Shown: positions 14,982-22,967, counted from the first letter of the stretch. The stretch is DNA of 39,973 nt from Muribaculaceae bacterium (GCA_017935045.1 JAGBIJ010000054.1:1-39973), one strand, 5' to 3'. Numbers and translations are program-made. The notes: generated by a model from the sequence alone, not told the origin.

Positions 14982-17447
14982 TCAGAGATTAATTTTCAGC
15001 TCGGCATTACCCTCAAAACGCATCGGGACAGTCAGGGTACGGGCAGACGCATTGTATTTCCAGTCTCCTTTGGCCATTTTAGTACCGTTGACGCTTACCT
15101 GACGGGGAGCGCGGTTCAGGCCCACTATCTCCATGTCGATGACCCTTACATTAGGCATCCAGTCATATACACCGGGATTCTTGTCTGTGGCGATGTCTAT
15201 TTCTATGGTGTTGCCGGTCTTCTGTCCCTCAAATACAGTAAGGACATAATTGCCGTCGGCCAGCGAACTTACGCTCTTGCGATCATCGTCGAAAAGTGTA
15301 TAAGTGGTCTTCTCAGCCGAAGGAAAATACCTGACGGTCAGATGGGACAGATCATACTGGGTCACATTCTCTATAGGCAGACGATACAGAGGTATGAAGC
15401 TGCCCTGACGTACAAACAGAGGCAGCTCGTCGAGCGGAGCCTTGACTACAGCCGTCGAGCCTCCCCGGTAAGTAAGCGCGGGATGATTATAGTTTACCCA
15501 GGTTCCGGCCGGAAACACCACCTTGCGGCTGCGTGCCTTAGGTTGCATTACGGGAGCCACCAGCACATTGTCGCCCCACATGTATTCATCGGTAAGATCA
15601 GCGTACTTGCTGCCGGGATTCTCGCCGTGGAAATCGAGCGGACGAGCCAGCGGCCAGCCCAGCGATGCGTTTTCATAGGCGAGGGTATAGTTGTAAGGAA
15701 GCCACTCATAGCGCATCTTGATGAAGCGTCGGGATATCTCCTCTTGCTCCGGATAATGGTAAGGCTCGGGCTTCAGCTGCGCGTGAGTGCGGAGAGTGGG
15801 GGTAAAGGTTCCCATCTGAAGCCAGCGCACATACAGCTCCGGGTCAGTGGGTTTGGCCGGATCGACAGCGAATCCGCCTATGTCGGAGCTCATGTAGCCC
15901 AGACCGGAGAGACCCGAATTGAGCATAATCTTGACCTGCGGCTGAAATCCACCCCACGAGCGTGACACATCGGTACTCCATGGAAAAACGTTGTAACGCT
16001 GCAGTCCGGCAGTGCCGCCACGCATAAGGAGCATAAGGCGTTCATTAGGAAATTCCTTCTTGAATCCATCGTAGATTATGCGGCTCCACTCGTTTCCGTA
16101 GACATTATGATATTGTTCGGCTGTCAGACCGTTGGCGTGGCGAATAGTGGCGGGATGCACTTCCGGCTCACCCAGGTCGCCCCACCATCCGGCTATGCCG
16201 TCCTGAGTCAGAGCCTTATAGCGGCTCCAATACCAGTCTCGAGTCCGGGGATTGCTGACATCTATCATGCCGGCATCGCCTACCCAGGTAGTGACATCGT
16301 GGTTGTTGCCCTCCTCGTCGCGTACAGTCATCTTGTTCTCCACAAGATAATTGTAATTGTCTATAGCGCCCTTCTTGTTGACATACGGCTGGGTTATGGC
16401 CACTAAGTTCACACCCTGCTTCTTGAGATCAGCAAGCATACCCTTGGGGTCGGGCCACTTTTTCTTGTCCCAGTCCAGACGACCCATATCTGTCTCCACA
16501 CCATACCAGTACAGGTCGAGTACTATGCCGTCCACCGGATATCCGCGTGTCTTGAGCGAATCTATCGCTCCTAAAGTCTCCCTCTGGTCATGGTAGCCAT
16601 ACTTCGATGTAATATAGCCGAGCGACCAGAAAGGCGGCAGCTCCTGTCGGCCTGTCAACTCCATGTAGCGGCCTGTGGCGCCGGCTATAGTGCCTTCGCC
16701 ATTGATGAAGTAATAAGAAAGGGGACCGGCTGTCTCAGGCGAAGTGTAGACTATGGTGTCGCCTAATACAAGCTGGCTCTTGGTAAAATCGTCGAACAGC
16801 ACTCCGTAGCCCTTGGAGGACACGAAGTACGGTACCGTGATGCCCATCTGCGAAATACGCGGATCACCCTCGGTATAGCCGTAGTTCTGACGGTTGTACA
16901 TTACCAGAGTGTCGCCATTGAGCATCAGCGAGTGTCCTCGCTCGCCAGCGCCGTAATACAGCTCACCGCCGCCATTGGCCTTGAAAGAAATTTCGCCGTC
17001 ATTCTTGCGGTTTACCACACCGCCCTGTTCCGAGAGCAACAGAGCGCCCTTGGCGTCATAGAAAGATATTTTGCCCGAATTGCGGTCTACGCGAAGCCGC
17101 GTGGTAGGTGTCGATATGTCCACACCCTCCTTGCCGGCGCTTACAGACAGTTTGCCATCAAGATTTATCGGCTCAAGCACGGCGCTCTGCGAATGAGCAT
17201 AGGTCTGCGTGGCATCAGAAGGAAGCACCGTCACACGGAAAATATTCTCAGTGACAGGAGTGACACACAGAGTGCCCCCTCCGGCTATATCTATCTTTAT
17301 CTGTTTGCCGCAACTGCCGGGAGCGGCATCGCGGGCACACACGGGAACCATATTGACAGACCCTATGCGGGCACCGGCCAGCGCTGGCCAAAGACCGAGG
17401 CCACACCCTACGGCAGCCGTCAGCAAGAAACCACGAAATACTTTCAT
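14982..17447 (-). CDS. glycoside hydrolase family 31 enzyme (alpha-glucosidase or transglucosylase)
   Basis: 821 residues with a signal peptide (MKVFRGFLLTAAVGCGLGLW, cleaved near AGA), so periplasmic or exported. It has an N-terminal mutarotase-like domain, a catalytic barrel from about 270, and a C-terminal DUF5110-type sheet domain. The nucleophile is Asp424 in WWGDLGEPE and the acid/base Asp493 in STDVSRSWGG; KYGYHDQRE and DLYWYG line the site. The WGDLGEPE form is shared with oligosaccharide 4-alpha-glucosyltransferases, so transglucosylation of alpha-glucans is as likely as hydrolysis. It heads a run with the LRR protein, trmB and mrp. Confidence 0.9.
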   Translation of the reverse strand: MKVFRGFLLTAAVGCGLGLWPALAGARIGSVNMVPVCARDAAPGSCGKQIKIDIAGGGTLCVTPVTENIFRVTVLPSDATQTYAHSQSAVLEPINLDGKLSVSAGKEGVDISTPTTRLRVDRNSGKISFYDAKGALLLSEQGGVVNRKNDGEISFKANGGGELYYGAGERGHSLMLNGDTLVMYNRQNYGYTEGDPRISQMGITVPYFVSSKGYGVLFDDFTKSQLVLGDTIVYTSPETAGPLSYYFINGEGTIAGATGRYMELTGRQELPPFWSLGYITSKYGYHDQRETLGAIDSLKTRGYPVDGIVLDLYWYGVETDMGRLDWDKKKWPDPKGMLADLKKQGVNLVAITQPYVNKKGAIDNYNYLVENKMTVRDEEGNNHDVTTWVGDAGMIDVSNPRTRDWYWSRYKALTQDGIAGWWGDLGEPEVHPATIRHANGLTAEQYHNVYGNEWSRIIYDGFKKEFPNERLMLLMRGGTAGLQRYNVFPWSTDVSRSWGGFQPQVKIMLNSGLSGLGYMSSDIGGFAVDPAKPTDPELYVRWLQMGTFTPTLRTHAQLKPEPYHYPEQEEISRRFIKMRYEWLPYNYTLAYENASLGWPLARPLDFHGENPGSKYADLTDEYMWGDNVLVAPVMQPKARSRKVVFPAGTWVNYNHPALTYRGGSTAVVKAPLDELPLFVRQGSFIPLYRLPIENVTQYDLSHLTVRYFPSAEKTTYTLFDDDRKSVSSLADGNYVLTVFEGQKTGNTIEIDIATDKNPGVYDWMPNVRVIDMEIVGLNRAPRQVSVNGTKMAKGDWKYNASARTLTVPMRFEGNAELKINL

Positions 17448-17552
17448 TATCCTGATATATCTATGAAGTAAGTTTATCTATAAGCTATAAGTTTTCCAAG
17501 GCATACCGCCCCTGATTCCGGAAGGCACATCGCCCTTAATCCCATAATCCCA

Positions 17553-17584
17553 CAAAATTACAAAAAAACCTGCAAATCCGCAAA
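17553..17584 (-). promoter_or_regulatory. probable GH31 promoter
   Basis: On the minus strand, TTTG (17581-17584), a 20-base spacer and TAATTTTG (17553-17560) match the consensus. The leader to the GH31 ATG would be about 100 bases. Confidence 0.6.
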
Positions 17585-17638
17585 ACCTTCTCCCCTTTCT
17601 CACTATTTTTAAGACTTTTACAATTCTATTTCAGGCTG

Positions 17639-17684
17639 CAAATATAGCGATGTTTATTCAATATAATCACTATACTGAATAAAA
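17639..17684 (-). promoter_or_regulatory. orphan copy of the DUF4143 operator-promoter
   Basis: Read on the minus strand, TTTTATTCAGT (17684-17674), an 11-base spacer, ATTGAATAAAC (17662-17652), ATCGC and TATATTTG (17646-17639) align without gaps to 638-683. About 49 of 60 bases match once the next 14 bases downstream are included. Here no ATPase follows, only the GH31 leader with its own promoter. It may be a second GH31 promoter or the scar of a deleted ATPase gene. Confidence 0.65.
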
Positions 17685-17762
17685 CAGAGAGAAATAAGGA
17701 GGAAGAACCACCCAAAATAACAAGCTTAATATATGTTTTGCAAAAGAAGTATAATAATTGTG

Positions 17763-17791
17763 TTGATATTGAAAAATTTTTCTTAACTTTG
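17763..17791 (+). promoter_or_regulatory. orphan promoter in the 0.9-kb gap
   Basis: TTG (17763-17765), an 18-base spacer and TAACTTTG (17784-17791), a near-perfect Bacteroidota promoter. The next coding region on this strand is far away (18338, or a 21-codon frame at 18230). Confidence 0.55.
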
Positions 17792-17793
17792 CT

Positions 17794-17850
17794 GTCGCTG
17801 AGATTTTATCCTGATTCATACATTTTCCCGGAAAAACTCTCAGGCTGACA
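17794..17850 (+). ncRNA. candidate structured RNA at the start of an orphan transcript
   Basis: Directly after the promoter at 17763-17791, CTGAGA (17798-17803) pairs with TCTCAG (17838-17843). The outer bases TGTC/GACA extend the stem, and TTTTC/GAAAA (17823-17835) forms an inner hairpin. It is either a small RNA or a long 5' leader of the outer-membrane protein gene. It does not match a riboswitch class known to me; the 3' end is undefined. Confidence 0.3.
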
Positions 17851-18229
17851 TAATGAAAAGCGTATTTACTTGACGCTCTTTCTTGACTTATCGGAATCTG
17901 ACAGTTTCGCATCTTAATTGGAGTCAGGAATGTGGCAGACGGTGGATGCCGGCGCTATGTATGGTCTGCGGTCTGCGGTCAGAGGTGTGCGAACGTCTGT
18001 GACCGGTATTACCATATTAATATAGATATTACCATATATATAGGTATTATTATATAATAGGTGTTCGGCTTATTCCAACCATTTGCTCCTCCGGCTGCGA
18101 CGGACTATACCTAAATTTCCGATAAGGGGAACGGGCTGCGGTATGGCTCTCTCGCTTTTTTATATTAACCTTAACACATTAACCTTAACATAGGCGTCTA
18201 AGTGAGCCGGACGTTCTATATACATCATT
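17851..18229. other. gap with simple and dispersed repeats
   Basis: No gene recognised. It contains a short tandem GGTCTGC repeat (about 17969-17984), two near-identical TATTACCATAT blocks in a very AT-rich patch (about 18006-18055), a T tract at 18152-18157, and a direct repeat of ATTAACCTTAACA around 18164-18191. Confidence 0.4.
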
Positions 18230-18295
18230 ATGCTGTTGAATATTCTTAGATTACTGTTCGGTCTGGTAGCCGTAGCTACGGCTATCCACTATTAA
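18230..18295 (+). CDS. possible 21-residue hydrophobic peptide
   Basis: An ATG at 18230 opens a 21-codon frame ending TAA, giving a peptide that starts MLLNILRLLFGLVAVA and is almost wholly hydrophobic, like a single membrane helix. There is no clear ribosome site. The DNA includes the 18-base palindrome TAGCCGTAGCTACGGCTA (about 18267-18284), which could instead be the reason for the sequence. Weak candidate. Confidence 0.25.
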   Translation: MLLNILRLLFGLVAVATAIHY

Positions 18296-18337
18296 TTCAG
18301 TTTACAATTTTTAGTAACTTATTAAAAACATAATTAC

Positions 18338-19189
18338 ATGAGACACTTGATTCTATCCGTTATCCTGCTGTTCGGCGCCGCCTTTTCCTCGTTGCACGCC
18401 GAAAGCACAATGACCTTTATTGTCGGAGATGATGTATGCACCCCTATAACTGTGACTGTCGGAGGAAACTCTTACATTGTATACGGCTCTCTGACCATAG
18501 CGCAGACCGACGGCACCGTCACAGCCACGGATTGCAGCGGCTATAAGCTGAAATATGACTATGCCTCCCGTGGGAGCGTGGGCAACAGCAGCAACACCTA
18601 TACTTTTCATAACACTTACGATGTAAACCGCGATTCTAACTCCGATTCATACGACAACTCTAATAACTCCGACAATTACGACAGCGCCAGCCGCGCCGCT
18701 GACGGGATAAGGTCACTTATATTCGGCGGCACCGGAGGCTATGGAGATGCCTACCCGGCTCTGTCAATAATGCCGGGAGCCTCGTATGCCTACGGCGAGA
18801 ACATCAGGCTGCGCTATGCGGGTCATAGCTTCCTCGCATACGCCAGCATAGGCAAAGACTGGCTCTTTGACAGCGATTATAAAGATAAGATACTCTGGAA
18901 CGTAGGCATGGGTTCATACTACGGATTCGGCGGCAACGGCAACCCCAATATGGATGTGAGCTTCGGTCTTTCCATAGGCCAGCACTCCCGATGGGAAAAA
19001 CTCTCGCTAATGATAGACGCCGATTATATATGCTGGTTCGGCCGATGGAGGCGTGTCGGTTTCTTCGCCGGCGGAGGCCTGGGATGGGGCAGCTTTACCG
19101 AAGTATTCAATACGGACAACTACGACTCTACCGGCGGATTCGCATGGAACCTGGAGTTAGGATTCATAATACGCATTGCCTCTTTCTGA
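18338..19189 (+). CDS. predicted outer-membrane beta-barrel protein, function unknown
   Basis: 283 residues. A signal peptide (MRHLILSVILLFGAAFSSLHA) and a small beta domain (STMTFIVGDDVCTPITVTV) come first. A Ser/Asn/Asp/Tyr-rich low-complexity linker occupies about 85-120 (DSNSDSYDNSNNSDNYDSAS). The rest alternates in strands with aromatic girdles (ALSIMPGASYAYGENIRLRY, FLAYASIGKDWLF, WNLELGFIIRIASF), and the final Phe is typical of barrel proteins inserted by BamA. The N-terminal domain may be a periplasmic or surface plug. Not assignable to a named family by eye. Confidence 0.65.
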   Translation: MRHLILSVILLFGAAFSSLHAESTMTFIVGDDVCTPITVTVGGNSYIVYGSLTIAQTDGTVTATDCSGYKLKYDYASRGSVGNSSNTYTFHNTYDVNRDSNSDSYDNSNNSDNYDSASRAADGIRSLIFGGTGGYGDAYPALSIMPGASYAYGENIRLRYAGHSFLAYASIGKDWLFDSDYKDKILWNVGMGSYYGFGGNGNPNMDVSFGLSIGQHSRWEKLSLMIDADYICWFGRWRRVGFFAGGGLGWGSFTEVFNTDNYDSTGGFAWNLELGFIIRIASF

Positions 19190-19265
19190 CAAATGAATAC
19201 ACTATCTACATTTCTTCCGGCCATAACTTACACAATCACATATCATAAACTAAAAAACAACTGAG

Positions 19266-19817
19266 ATGACAAAACTGATGAAATTATTCTACGCCCTGCT
19301 TATCGGCGTAATGAGTGTATCTTTCGCTGCCTGCGGCGACGATGACGACGACCAGCCCGCGAACCCTGCCGAGGGAACAGTGACCAATTATGGTCTGGTC
19401 AAGGATACCGGTGTGCAGACCATCTCCTTATTCCTCTCGGCAAGCAACGGAGAAAGCGCACTGAACATTCCGGGCTTCGCTACCATAAGAGAATCCGGCC
19501 ATTACAATGTATACACACGTGTAATCGACAGCATATCACTATATTCAGAAGGAGACTGCGAGTTCGCGGAATGGAAACCGGGTACGCCTTTACCCTCCGT
19601 TTTCTCAGAAGAAGGCAGCTATTATAATAATATGAATCTATTGGTTCGTACAAAAATAAAGAATTCCTCTGAATATGTATACGCATATATAGAGAAAACA
19701 CGAAGTCTGGCGGAAGCCACTGGAGAAATGAAAGAAAGTCTTATGGGTTTGGTATTGAAATATCAATCGCCTATTGATCCCGCCACTTTCAAAGGATTCA
19801 ACAATAATCTGAAATAA
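19266..19817 (+). CDS. lipoprotein of unknown function (first of a pair)
   Basis: 183 residues. A lipoprotein signal with lipobox SFAAC is followed by an acidic run (CGDDDDDQP), which resembles the +2 acidic signal that sends Bacteroidota lipoproteins to the cell surface. The mature part (LFLSASNGESALNIPGFATIRESGHYNVYTRV, later YVYAYIEK) is a beta-rich domain that loosely resembles DUF5036-type proteins. The first 110 bases are almost identical to those of the next gene, but the mature domains are unrelated. Confidence 0.75.
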   Translation: MTKLMKLFYALLIGVMSVSFAACGDDDDDQPANPAEGTVTNYGLVKDTGVQTISLFLSASNGESALNIPGFATIRESGHYNVYTRVIDSISLYSEGDCEFAEWKPGTPLPSVFSEEGSYYNNMNLLVRTKIKNSSEYVYAYIEKTRSLAEATGEMKESLMGLVLKYQSPIDPATFKGFNNNLK

Positions 19818-19829
19818 CAATATACTGAG

Positions 19830-20246
19830 ATGACAAAACTGATGAAATTCTTCTACGCCCTGCTTATCGGCGTAATGAGTGTATCGTTCGCTGCATGCGG
19901 AGATGATGACGACGACCAGCCCGCGAATCCCGCAGACAGCAAGAACATTGTAGGAACATGGAAGGGATACAACGAGCTTCAGAAACCTTCCGACGACCCC
20001 ATGACCGCCCGCTTCTACGAAGACGGCACCTGCGAAATCTGGTGGTATCAGAATCCCCTTATCACTACCTACTATTTCCGCGGCGAGTACACTGTCTCCA
20101 AGGGCAAACTCCACCTGAAAGGAAAATACGGCGACAACGGCGACACGCCGCATATCGAGTATGACAAGACAGTAGGTTACTCTGTCAAGGACAATACGCT
20201 GAAATTCAAATTCCACAATACCAACTGGACTCTGACAAAAAAATAA
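19830..20246 (+). CDS. lipoprotein with lipocalin-like domain (second of a pair)
   Basis: 138 residues. It has the same leader and lipobox as the preceding gene (SFAAC, then GDDDDDQPANPA). The mature domain starts NIVGTWKGYNELQKP and continues ARFYEDGTCEIWWYQ, YYFRGEYTVSKGKLHLKG, and LKFKFHNTNWTLTKK. This is the layout of the small lipocalin-like domains common in Bacteroidales lipoproteins. Twelve bases separate it from the upstream gene, so they share a transcript. Ligand unknown. Confidence 0.75.
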   Translation: MTKLMKFFYALLIGVMSVSFAACGDDDDDQPANPADSKNIVGTWKGYNELQKPSDDPMTARFYEDGTCEIWWYQNPLITTYYFRGEYTVSKGKLHLKGKYGDNGDTPHIEYDKTVGYSVKDNTLKFKFHNTNWTLTKK

Positions 20247-20257
20247 TATAGTCAACA

Positions 20258-20320
20258 CTTCTATTTACAATGACAGCCGATGATTAAAAAAAAGTCATCG
20301 GCTGTCATTGTAAATAGAAG
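20258..20320. terminator. 26-bp perfect hairpin after the lipoprotein pair
   Basis: Bases 20258-20283 pair with 20295-20320 without mismatch around an A-rich 11-base loop. It is longer than a standard terminator, and no T tract follows. It probably ends the lipoprotein transcript, but processing of a long duplex RNA is possible. Confidence 0.55.
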
Positions 20321-20380
20321 CTTAAAATTTCCATTATTCCGCATTTTTAAAATTTATATTATTTTTTTATTCCTAAAATT

Positions 20381-20440
20381 TTGACTTTAAAATTTTTTTC
20401 TTAACTTTGCTCCGGTAAAACATACTGTCTTATGTTTTAC
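20381..20440 (+). promoter_or_regulatory. promoter and 5'-leader hairpin of the two-repeat secreted protein
   Basis: TTG (20381-20383), an 18-base spacer and TAACTTTG (20402-20409). The transcript would begin just before a perfect 10-bp hairpin, GTAAAACATA (20415-20424) with TATGTTTTAC (20431-20440), placed at the very 5' end. Such a hairpin could protect the mRNA or respond to a regulator. Confidence 0.6.
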
Positions 20441-20464
20441 TCTAAACTATAATCCATATATTAT

Positions 20465-22081
20465 ATGAAACATTACTACTCACTTTTATTGCTCTTATTT
20501 GCCGGAAGCATGCTGTCTTCAGCTTACGGTAGCAGTCAAAAGCTATCGCTCGAAATCGGCAAACAAACCAAGCTGGCCAATATTGACAAAAAAATCAAGA
20601 CCGGTCTAAAGAAAGCGCCTGCGACTGAAACGTCAGAGGAAGAATGGACTCTGCTCGGTACCGGCAAATACACCGACGACATTATGACAAATTCGGGTTT
20701 GGAATCCAAGACATGGGACGTGGAAATCTACGAAAGCAAGTCCACTCCCGGATTTTATCGCGTAGAAAACCCTTACGGCAATGGCAACTGCCCTTATTTC
20801 GAAACTCCCTTTGAAAGCTGCGACTTTCTCCTTCATGCTGAAAACCCCGACGCGGTATGGATGGAGTATGTGGAACTGAAAAATATAGATTTCGGACTTG
20901 GAGAGGGAGAATACTGTCCGGCTTATACGGGCGACTACGCGGGATATTACATCAAAGAAGGATATTTTGATGTAGAAACAGCCATATCCATGGGTATGGC
21001 TTCTGGAAAAATGCTCGGCGGCAACATTACTTTTGAAGCCGAAACTCTGATTCTTGACTTTCCTCTATTCGGAGATGAAGGACTATCGCTGGCCGCAAAT
21101 GTCGATGGATTGTTCTGTGTCTCGCTGCCAGGAGCGTCAGATTTCAAGTTCAATATCGAACAGCCCGACATCTGTACATCATCTGACATCAATGTCAAAT
21201 ACATTGCCGGCAAAGATATAAAGGAGGTAAAGTATGATATTTTCCCTGGTTTACTGAGTTTCGAAAGCACAGATGAAGAGCTTTTTGACAAGGTTAAAAA
21301 CGAAGGTAAGACGGCGAACGACGGAAGCTTTACCGTAGCTCCGCAATTCGGTATCAATACAGTAGCCTTAGCAGCCATATCTTCCGAAGGAGAAACAGTA
21401 GGTAAAAAAATATTCTACTGCTTCGGACAACAAGAAAACGCCGACCAATGGAAATCCATAGGAAAAGCCGAATACTCTGAAGATTTGCTTTCCAGTATCT
21501 ATCCCGATGACCTCGATAATGTCGTATATCAGGTAGATATTCAGGAAAGTGTCGTCACTCCCGGACGCTACCGACTAATAGATCTTTACGGTCCTGAATA
21601 TCCTTACTATAATGATTTGGTAAAAGACGGTAACATTCTTACAGATCACGACCACCATCATTACACAGTGGTAGATACCACCAATCCCGATATGGTATAT
21701 ATCGAAGCTGCTCCTCTCGCCGCCGATTTCGGATACGGCCAGACCATGATGTTTTCTGAAGGATGGCTCTATATGCAGAAAGGCGCCGACCTTACCGATC
21801 CTGAAGTGCTTGAAGGCTTTGGAAAAATGGAAAACGGTAAAATAACATTCCTCGGAGGTGCATTGTTCATGTATATGCCGGAATTCGGCATGCCACGCGG
21901 AAACATCAATCACAAGTTCTATATCAAACTGCCGGATCCCGGCTCCGTGGCTGGCATCCCGACAGAGTCTGAAACTCACACTTTCTATAACCTTTCCGGA
22001 ATTAAGGTTGCATCTCCATCGACACCGGGAATCTACATCAAAGTATCTGCAGACAAAATAGAAAAAACAGTCGTGAAATAA
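20465..22081 (+). CDS. secreted two-repeat protein with sorting-like C-terminus, function unknown
   Basis: 538 residues with a signal peptide (MKHYYSLLLLLFAGSMLSSAYG). Two copies of one domain are visible: about 60-225 (WTLLGTGKYTDDIMTN, TPGFYRVENPYG) and about 325-500 (WKSIGKAEYSEDLLSS, TPGRYRLIDLYGPEYPYY). Between them lies a linker with a possible Ig-like strand pattern. The last 35 residues (HTFYNLSGIKVASPSTPGIY) resemble the short C-terminal domain of Bacteroidota secreted proteins. A His cluster (TDHDHHHYT) sits in the second repeat. It is probably displayed or released, possibly binding a glycan or protein; not assigned. Confidence 0.7.
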   Translation: MKHYYSLLLLLFAGSMLSSAYGSSQKLSLEIGKQTKLANIDKKIKTGLKKAPATETSEEEWTLLGTGKYTDDIMTNSGLESKTWDVEIYESKSTPGFYRVENPYGNGNCPYFETPFESCDFLLHAENPDAVWMEYVELKNIDFGLGEGEYCPAYTGDYAGYYIKEGYFDVETAISMGMASGKMLGGNITFEAETLILDFPLFGDEGLSLAANVDGLFCVSLPGASDFKFNIEQPDICTSSDINVKYIAGKDIKEVKYDIFPGLLSFESTDEELFDKVKNEGKTANDGSFTVAPQFGINTVALAAISSEGETVGKKIFYCFGQQENADQWKSIGKAEYSEDLLSSIYPDDLDNVVYQVDIQESVVTPGRYRLIDLYGPEYPYYNDLVKDGNILTDHDHHHYTVVDTTNPDMVYIEAAPLAADFGYGQTMMFSEGWLYMQKGADLTDPEVLEGFGKMENGKITFLGGALFMYMPEFGMPRGNINHKFYIKLPDPGSVAGIPTESETHTFYNLSGIKVASPSTPGIYIKVSADKIEKTVVK

Positions 22082-22107
22082 CGAATAGGGAAGTGCTATA
22101 AACAATA

Positions 22108-22140
22108 ATAAGCCGGACTATACTTGTCAGTCCGGCTTAT
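22108..22140. terminator. terminator between convergent genes
   Basis: ATAAGCCGGACT (22108-22119) pairs with AGTCCGGCTTAT (22129-22140), followed on the plus strand by ATTGTTTT. The hairpin overlaps the stop codon of the minus-strand acyltransferase. Confidence 0.65.
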
Positions 22141-22736
22141 ATTGTTTTGACAGGTCTGCAGGGATTGCCGTAAGCCACCGTATTGTCCGGTATATCGCTT
22201 ACTACCACGGAGCCAGCGCCTATAATGCAGTTCCTGCCTATGGTTATTCCGTCTATTATCACAGACCCGGCGCCTATGAAAGCGCCTTCTCCTATGCGCG
22301 TATTTCCACATACGGCTACATGAGGAGCTATATGCACAAAATCTGAAATCACACAATCGTGGTCTACGGATGCCGATGTATTGATGATGCAATGCCTTCC
22401 TAATCTTGTATCTACATTCACTATAGCTCCAGCCATCACCACGCTGCCGTCATCTATCAGAACCGAAGGAGAAATGATGGCGGATGGATGTATGACACGT
22501 CTGTACTCCAAATCATAAAGTCCGGAGATTCTTTTTCTGGCCTCGTTGAGACCTATTGCAATTACCATGGGTCCTCGCGGAGTCACATTAGATACATTGG
22601 CAGGAAGCACGCCATCTATATATTGCATGGGAGGTATATCGTAATATACCTCTCCTACCCGGTCGCCACACGACCTGATGATTTCGGCCACCACCTTGGC
22701 GTGGCCTCCCGCACCATATATATTGATTACCGACAT
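22137..22736 (-). CDS. NeuD/PglD-type sugar O-acyltransferase
   Basis: 199 residues. The N-terminal Rossmann-like domain opens INIYGAGGHAKVVAEII, the hallmark of this family. It is followed by hexapeptide repeats (IHPSAIISPSVLIDDGSVVM to IGEGAFIGAGSVIIDG), with the catalytic-base candidate in SVDHDCVIS and the closing VAYGNPCRPVK. Members acetylate nucleotide-sugar amines or sialic acid precursors for surface polysaccharides. No other polysaccharide gene lies nearby. The promoter is TTG (22778-22780) with TAATTTTG (22753-22760) on the minus strand. Confidence 0.88.
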   Translation of the reverse strand: MSVINIYGAGGHAKVVAEIIRSCGDRVGEVYYDIPPMQYIDGVLPANVSNVTPRGPMVIAIGLNEARKRISGLYDLEYRRVIHPSAIISPSVLIDDGSVVMAGAIVNVDTRLGRHCIINTSASVDHDCVISDFVHIAPHVAVCGNTRIGEGAFIGAGSVIIDGITIGRNCIIGAGSVVVSDIPDNTVAYGNPCRPVKTI

Positions 22737-22780
22737 GATGTACTTGTTTATGCAAAATTAATAAAAATTGCCGGAATCAA

Positions 22781-22967
22781 GTGTAGAAAAGCTGTAGATA
22801 AGGGGTAGAAAAGCCGTAAAACCGCAATAATATCTTTATTTGCATGTATGGAGAATTTATGCAGGCAGAAGGCCTGCGACATGGCCAAACATAGTTATTT
22901 GTTTCTGTCTACCCTGTTTTCTACCGATTTCGACCCGGTTTTATACACCCTTTCGGAAACTTTTTAT
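22781..22967. other. non-coding stretch between the acyltransferase and nadA leader
   Basis: No gene. It contains a small hairpin GCAGGC/GCCTGC (22861-22877) and several similar GTAGAAAAG-type words (about 22788-22816), whose complement TTTTCTACC recurs near 22918. Confidence 0.35.

Noticed and set aside
17794-17850. TPP riboswitch, because of CTGAGA followed by CCTGAT
   Set aside because: The spacing and the second conserved half of the TPP aptamer are missing, and no thiamine gene follows.
17670-17912. 80-codon open frame on the minus strand in the gap upstream of GH31
   Set aside because: It overlaps the orphan operator copy, crosses the opposing orphan promoter, and shows no domain, signal or codon bias.
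18006-18055. CRISPR-like short repeats with TATTACCATAT
   Set aside because: Only two or three imperfect copies without regular spacers, within simple AT-rich sequence.
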